Shown here: positions 6,874 through 9,299 of the stretch, piece after piece
Numbering within the stretch: the first letter of the stretch is position 1
Layout of the letters: every line of letters begins with the position of its first letter
DNA from: Porphyromonadaceae bacterium UBA7048
GTDB lineage: Bacteria > Bacteroidota > Bacteroidia > Bacteroidales > Muribaculaceae
NCBI GenBank assembly: GCA_002493945.1
Contig: DLAL01000018.1
Span: forward strand, 1 to 9,299
Direction: 5' to 3'
Length of the DNA: 9,299 bases
Notes under the pieces: generated by a model
Databases searched by the model: none
What the model was told of the DNA's origin: nothing
The model's input: the letters and a program-made list of their open reading frames with translations, nothing else
Made by a program: the position numbers and the translations under genes

Positions 6874-6912
6874 ATTCATTTCGATGAGCTTTATGAGGCA
6901 AAGATAGTCAAT
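6874..6912 (-). repeat. remnant of a fourth antitoxin gene start (copy A)
   Basis: These 39 bases match 8212-8250 with a single difference and cover the promoter -7 box and first codons of the MntA-like genes. The one change turns the start ATG into ATA. Nothing recognisable as the rest of an antitoxin follows at 6841-6873. TATCTTTG (minus strand, 6899-6906) with a TTG 21 bases upstream still looks like a promoter, but it has no gene to drive. This marks the distal end of the tandem array. Confidence 0.8.
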
Positions 6913-7266
6913 CGAGGTCGACCGGTCCAATTTCAGAAGATGCGATAATCTTTTTAATTTCGTCTTTTAGAACGGGAAGATGGTTGATTACGATTGCCCA
7001 AATTAAATCAGTTCTCAGACTGTCATAACCGTGAAATTGCGAGTGTTGACAATTCGTCGTGCCGATGTAATAGATATTTCGGGCTCAACTTTTAGAATCC
7101 GGTTCATCGCTTCTCCGATAATAGCTATTTCCCATTGTACGGCACTGCGAAAACATTTGTCTTCGCAGAAAGTCTGATATTCTTTGGAGCGTGACGCACA
7201 GAATAATTCGATATTGGAAATCGAATTTAATATATCGTCCAATGATTTATATACCGAATTATCCAT
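6908..7266 (-). pseudogene. hepT: HepT-like HEPN (DUF86) toxin, frameshifted in its catalytic motif
   Basis: The frame begins at ATG 7266 and overlaps the preceding antitoxin stop by 8 bases. Residues 1-77 match the other two HEPN copies (IIGEAMNRILK at 49-59, ITSARRIVNTRN at 66-77). The frame then runs to a premature stop at 7015. In the other copies RN is followed by YVIH. Here only two bases remain between RN and the His codon instead of nine, a 7-base loss near 7032-7037. The shifted frame continues as HGYDSLRTDLIWAIVINHLP to a stop at 6908 and aligns fully with the intact copies. The loss removes the RX4HXY ribonuclease motif, so the toxin should be inactive. A sequencing error is the main alternative. 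Confidence 0.85.
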
Positions 7267-7558
7267 ATATCAGTCGTTTGGTGCTGTCCAGCTCTTCCCG
7301 GAAGTATTTGTTGCTGATGGCTGTCTCATCGACTAAGTCTATCTTTCGACCCAGTAGTGTCTGCAATTCGTCGATGAAATCGAAAAATGTGACGAATAAA
7401 TCTTTTATTTCATCATAATGGAACACCACCGAAAAATCCACATCGCTCCGGTCGTTGAATCTCGGAGTGAGAATCGAGCCGAATACCCACAGCTTGGCCA
7501 CCTTGTACTTCTTGCACAGGGCTATGATTTTGTCGAGATTCATTTCGATGAGCTTCAT
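7259..7558 (-). CDS. mntA: MntA-like minimal nucleotidyltransferase antitoxin (copy B)
   Basis: This 99-residue protein has the GSX10DXD motif of the minimal nucleotidyltransferase family: G27, S28, D39 and D41, with a probable third acidic residue D74 in GRKIDLVDE. In the Shewanella MntA/HepT system such proteins neutralise the toxin by adding AMP to its tyrosine. Codons 1-42 belong to the near-identical constant block. Codons 43-99 (SVVFHYDEIKD onward) are particular to this copy. The start context TATCTTTA-CCTC-ATG is a damaged form of the promoter-like box in copies A and C. Because its partner HEPN gene is broken, this may be an orphan antitoxin. Confidence 0.9.
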   Translation of the reverse strand: MKLIEMNLDKIIALCKKYKVAKLWVFGSILTPRFNDRSDVDFSVVFHYDEIKDLFVTFFDFIDELQTLLGRKIDLVDETAISNKYFREELDSTKRLIYG

Positions 7559-7570
7559 GAGGTAAAGATA
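7431..7570 (-). repeat. constant 5' block, copy B
   Basis: This 140-base direct repeat covers the upstream edge and first 42 codons of antitoxin copy B. By eye it differs from copy C (8105-8244) at 6 positions. The -7-like box reads TATCTTTA here, missing the final G of the consensus, and I find no -33 TTTG, so independent transcription is doubtful. Similarity ends abruptly after the DVDF codons. Confidence 0.9.
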
Positions 7571-7592
7571 TGAGAATTAGAGAAGGAGAGGA

Positions 7593-7928
7593 CTATTTAA
7601 TCAGCTGACATATTTCCGCTTTGAGCCGTGGAATATGATTGATTACGATAGCCCAAAGTATATCCGGCTTCAACGAATCATATGCGTGAATTACGTAATT
7701 GCGGGTATCTACAATCTTTCGCGCCGAAGTGATTCCGATTTCCGGCTGAATCTTCAGGACGCGGTTCATCGCTTCGCCGATAATCTCGATATTGCGCTCT
7801 ACGAATTTTCGGAATACGACGTCGTTCTCGAATGTATCATACATACGGCCGAACCGCTCCTGTGCCATCTCTATCTCAGAAATGGCCTGAAGGATATCAT
7901 ATAAATATTTCCGAAGCATTTCATCCAT
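7593..7928 (-). CDS. hepT: HepT-like HEPN (DUF86) ribonuclease toxin, copy C
   Basis: This 111-residue all-helical HEPN protein has an intact RX4HXY motif (R76, H81, Y83 in TRNYVIHAYDS). In characterised HepT toxins R and H are needed for RNA cleavage, and the Y is the residue AMPylated by the antitoxin. Also visible are IIGEAMNRVLK (49-59) and the conserved tail ILWAIVINHIP (90-100). The start codon overlaps the antitoxin stop by 8 bases (ATGGATGA), implying translational coupling and matched dosage. I see no signal peptide or membrane segment. Confidence 0.9.
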   Translation of the reverse strand: MDEMLRKYLYDILQAISEIEMAQERFGRMYDTFENDVVFRKFVERNIEIIGEAMNRVLKIQPEIGITSARKIVDTRNYVIHAYDSLKPDILWAIVINHIPRLKAEICQLIK

Positions 7929-8232
7929 AAATCAGTCGTTTTGTTCGGTCGAGTTCTTTGCGGAAAACGGGGTTTTTTACAGCATCATCGCAGACGAGAT
8001 CGACTTTGCGGCCTATTATTGATTCGAGTTCGTGGAAGAAATCGAAGAAAATGTCTGCCCAGTCGAGACGTTCGGCATTGATTGTTTCCTCGTCGAAATT
8101 GACCGAAAAATCCACATCGCTCCGGTCATTGAATCTCGGAGTGAGAATCGAGCCGAACACCCACAGTTTGGCTACCTTGTACTTCTTGCACAGGGTTATG
8201 ATTTTGTCGAGATTCATTTCGATGAGCTTCAT
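7921..8232 (-). CDS. mntA: MntA-like minimal nucleotidyltransferase antitoxin (copy C)
   Basis: This 103-residue partner of HEPN copy C has G27, S28, D39 and D41 forming GSX10DXD, and VDLVCDD near residue 77 supplying the later acidic residue. Codons 1-42 are near-identical in DNA to copies B and D. The rest (SVNFDEETINAERLDWADIF onward) is unique, apart from a shared TKRLIYG ending with copy B. The ATG lies only 4 bases after a consensus -7 box, so the transcript may be leaderless. A second ATG at codon 6 is the alternative start. Confidence 0.92.
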   Translation of the reverse strand: MKLIEMNLDKIITLCKKYKVAKLWVFGSILTPRFNDRSDVDFSVNFDEETINAERLDWADIFFDFFHELESIIGRKVDLVCDDAVKNPVFRKELDRTKRLIYG

Positions 8233-8244
8233 GAGGCAAAGATA
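8105..8244 (-). repeat. constant 5' block, copy C
   Basis: This is the 140-base block shared with copies B and D. It includes the -7 box TATCTTTG, the CCTC spacer, the start codon and codons 1-42 through the nucleotidyltransferase active site. Against copy D (8796-8932) I count about 7 differences before the ends diverge. Positions 8212-8250 are also the best match to remnant A. Confidence 0.9.
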
Positions 8245-8266
8245 GTCAATTATAGTGATATAACAA
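8237..8266 (-). promoter_or_regulatory. promoter embedded in the antitoxin start, copy C
   Basis: On the minus strand, TTG (8264-8266), 19 bases and TATCTTTG (8237-8244) fit the Bacteroidetes consensus. Only CCTC separates the box from the antitoxin ATG, placing transcription start at or next to the start codon. This would let cassette C be transcribed independently of the DUF2442-led operon. Confidence 0.5.
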
Positions 8267-8281
8267 GGATGCGGACGTGGA

Positions 8282-8626
8282 TTATGGTGTCGGTTCTAAT
8301 AGTTTCTCGACCTCGGTTTTGAGTAGGGGGAGATGGCGCATTACGATGCCCCAAATTATATCGTCAGTAACGCTGTCATATCCATGAATTACATAATTAC
8401 GCGTATCCACAATTCTTCGGGCTGCCGTAATTTCGATATCGGGAGCGAGCTTCAGCAGTCGATTCATTGCTTCGCCAATTATAGTTATGTTGCGTTCGAC
8501 AGCACGACGCAAACACACATCTGCCAGATATACGTCGTACCGTCGGGAGCGAGTCTCGAAGAATGAATCTATCTCCAGAATAGCACTTCGGATATCTTCA
8601 AGGGTCTTGCTTACTGTACGCTCCAT
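8282..8626 (-). CDS. hepT: HepT-like HEPN (DUF86) ribonuclease toxin, copy D
   Basis: This 114-residue HEPN protein has an intact RX4HXY motif (R76, H81, Y83 in TRNYVIHGYDS). Family features are IIGEAMNRLLK (49-59), ITAARRIVDTRN (66-77) and IIWGIVMRHLPLLK (90-103). It begins inside the 3' end of antitoxin copy D with a 16-base overlap, slightly longer than the 8 bases in the other cassettes. The N-terminal 40 residues differ clearly from copy C, suggesting a separate toxin-antitoxin specificity rather than a recent duplicate. Confidence 0.9.
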   Translation of the reverse strand: MERTVSKTLEDIRSAILEIDSFFETRSRRYDVYLADVCLRRAVERNITIIGEAMNRLLKLAPDIEITAARRIVDTRNYVIHGYDSVTDDIIWGIVMRHLPLLKTEVEKLLEPTP

Positions 8627-8922
8627 AACAATCTGCGGGTTTCGTCAACTTCAGCGCGGAAGAAGCGGTTTTTAATCGACTTGTTCACCACCATATCCAC
8701 ACGACGACCTACGACAGCTTCTATTTCATGAATAAAGTTGAAGAAATTGTCGGCATAGTCGAGTAAATCGATATGTGTTTCATCAAAATCGACAAGAAAA
8801 TCCACATCGCTCCGGTCATTGAACCTCGGAGTGAGAATCGAGCCGAATACCCACAGTTTAGCCACCTTGTACTTCTTGCACAAGGCTATGATTTTGTCGA
8901 GATTCATTTCGATGAGCTTCAT
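8611..8922 (-). CDS. mntA: MntA-like minimal nucleotidyltransferase antitoxin (copy D)
   Basis: This 103-residue protein has the GSX10DXD motif (G27, S28, D39, D41) and GRRVDMV near residue 72-78. Codons 1-42 match copies B and C in DNA. From codon 43 (LVDFDETHIDLLDYADNF) it diverges, ending in LLWSVQ instead of RLIYG. Its start overlaps the stop of the upstream DUF2442 gene as ATGA, so it should be translated by coupling from that gene. The -7 box seen in copies A and C is not consensus here (ATTCTTTG). It is probably transcribed from the promoter at 9189-9220. Confidence 0.92.
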   Translation of the reverse strand: MKLIEMNLDKIIALCKKYKVAKLWVFGSILTPRFNDRSDVDFLVDFDETHIDLLDYADNFFNFIHEIEAVVGRRVDMVVNKSIKNRFFRAEVDETRRLLWSVQ

Positions 8923-8932
8923 GGGGCAAAGA
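8796..8932 (-). repeat. constant 5' block, copy D
   Basis: This is the promoter-proximal copy of the shared block. From the gene start through codon 42 it matches copies B and C apart from scattered, mostly third-position changes. At its upstream edge the bases that form a -7 box in copies A and C encode the last residues of the DUF2442 protein (GFFAP, then stop). Confidence 0.9.
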
Positions 8933-9134
8933 ATCCGTCAAATGAAAGGTCTTCGTCTATTTCGGGCCAATGGATGCCAAAATAGGACAGTGTGTAATTC
9001 TCACGCTGGACGGCATCCGCGGATGCCAAACGACTGTAATTCGAAAAGAGCTCGCATCCTCTCCGTCCATCATTGAGTTCAATCCATATGGCTGTATCTG
9101 TCAGCCAAACTTTTGATATTTGGGTGCGATTCAT
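8919..9134 (-). CDS. DUF2442 domain protein, head of the toxin-antitoxin operon
   Basis: The 71-residue protein matches the DUF2442 pattern: an early V-W strand, ELNDGRRGCELFSNYSRL (19-36), an AxxxQREN segment (41-46), and GIHWPEIDEDLSFDG (53-67). DUF2442 proteins are small, of unsettled function, and often found beside DUF4160 toxin-like proteins. No DUF4160 gene is visible here. The gene has its own consensus promoter and a strong AAGGAGG site 6 bases before ATG. Its TGA overlaps the antitoxin copy D start by four bases (ATGA). That coupling suggests it is a co-regulated partner, possibly an accessory or autoregulator of the cassette, although function is unknown. Confidence 0.85.
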   Translation of the reverse strand: MNRTQISKVWLTDTAIWIELNDGRRGCELFSNYSRLASADAVQRENYTLSYFGIHWPEIDEDLSFDGFFAP

Positions 9135-9140
9135 ATATTA

Positions 9141-9147
9141 CCTCCTT
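9141..9147 (-). promoter_or_regulatory. strong Shine-Dalgarno site for the DUF2442 gene
   Basis: AAGGAGG on the minus strand lies 6 bases before ATG 9134. It is the only strong Shine-Dalgarno site I noticed in the window and is atypical for Bacteroidetes. It fixes the DUF2442 start and hints at foreign origin or deliberately high translation. Confidence 0.75.
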
Positions 9148-9188
9148 TCTTGAAATATTCATTCCAGCGATTGGATTATATCCAACTG

Positions 9189-9220
9189 CAAATATATGAT
9201 ATATTTATCTAATATCCAAA
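9189..9220 (-). promoter_or_regulatory. promoter of the DUF2442 / MntA / HepT operon
   Basis: Reading the minus strand, TTTG (9217-9220), exactly 20 bases and TATATTTG (9189-9196) match the Bacteroidetes -33/-7 consensus perfectly. Transcription would start near 9184, giving a leader of about 50 bases. Confidence 0.75.
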
Positions 9221-9238
9221 CACCTCAGGTACTTTACG

Positions 9239-9270
9239 AAAAAAACGAACTCAGATTGTACTCTGAATTC
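9239..9270 (-). terminator. Rho-independent terminator of a gene to the right
   Basis: On the minus strand GAATTCAG (9263-9270) pairs with CTGAGTTC (9247-9254) with one mismatch. After one base there is a run of seven T (9239-9245). It would end a minus-strand transcript entering from beyond 9299 and insulate the toxin-antitoxin promoter from it. The remaining 29 bases to the window end hold no feature I can support. Confidence 0.65.
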
Positions 9271-9299
9271 GCTTCTGTGGAGTATAGCGCACCGAAAAC

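Noticed and set aside
8032..8322. Plus-strand frame of 96 codons in the toxin-antitoxin region
   Set aside because: It is a shadow of antitoxin copy C. Similar plus-strand frames recur because the DNA block repeats, not because a protein is conserved.
6874..8932. CRISPR-like or satellite repeat
   Set aside because: The repeats are coding, about 140 bp long and spaced about 670-690 bp apart with genes between, so this is a gene-cassette array and not a CRISPR.

Overview
This window most likely comes from a Bacteroidales bacterium. Its promoters match the Bacteroidetes consensus (TTTG, about 20 bases, TAnnTTTG), most genes lack strong Shine-Dalgarno sites, and a TPP riboswitch precedes a thiS-led thiazole operon. 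The GC-rich biosynthetic genes might suggest a Muribaculaceae-like genome, but the family level is a guess.

Layout: positions 1-83 hold the apparent 3' end of an unidentified gene. Positions 106-348 hold a consensus promoter, a possible 31-residue small ORF and a hairpin. A second promoter (427-434) and a TPP riboswitch (443-526) lead into a compact eight-gene plus-strand operon (585-6761): thiS, a two-domain TenI-like/ThiE fusion, thiG, thiH, thiF, an unassigned SAM methyltransferase, tenA and thiD. Gaps between genes are 4-23 bases. ThiF, ThiS, ThiH and ThiG make the thiazole phosphate. TenA and ThiD recover and phosphorylate the pyrimidine. The ThiE domain joins the two halves. ThiC, which makes the pyrimidine de novo and often sits between thiG and thiH in Bacteroides, is absent here. 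The operon ends before a 12-bp perfect hairpin (6812-6839).

The right part (6874-9270, minus strand) is more AT-rich and looks like an accessory island. A consensus promoter and a strong Shine-Dalgarno site precede a DUF2442 gene, whose stop codon overlaps the start of the first of three tandem MntA-like nucleotidyltransferase / HepT-like HEPN toxin-antitoxin cassettes (period about 665-690 bp). All three antitoxin genes share an almost identical block of about 137-140 bp covering the upstream edge and the first 42 codons, which contain the complete GSx10DxD active-site motif. After that block they diverge sharply, as do their partner HEPN genes. The last HEPN gene has a 7-base deletion that destroys the RX4HXY toxin motif. 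Beyond it lies a 39-bp remnant of a fourth antitoxin start. The array looks like a constant-5'-block, variable-cassette system prone to recombination. This is the most interesting part of the window.
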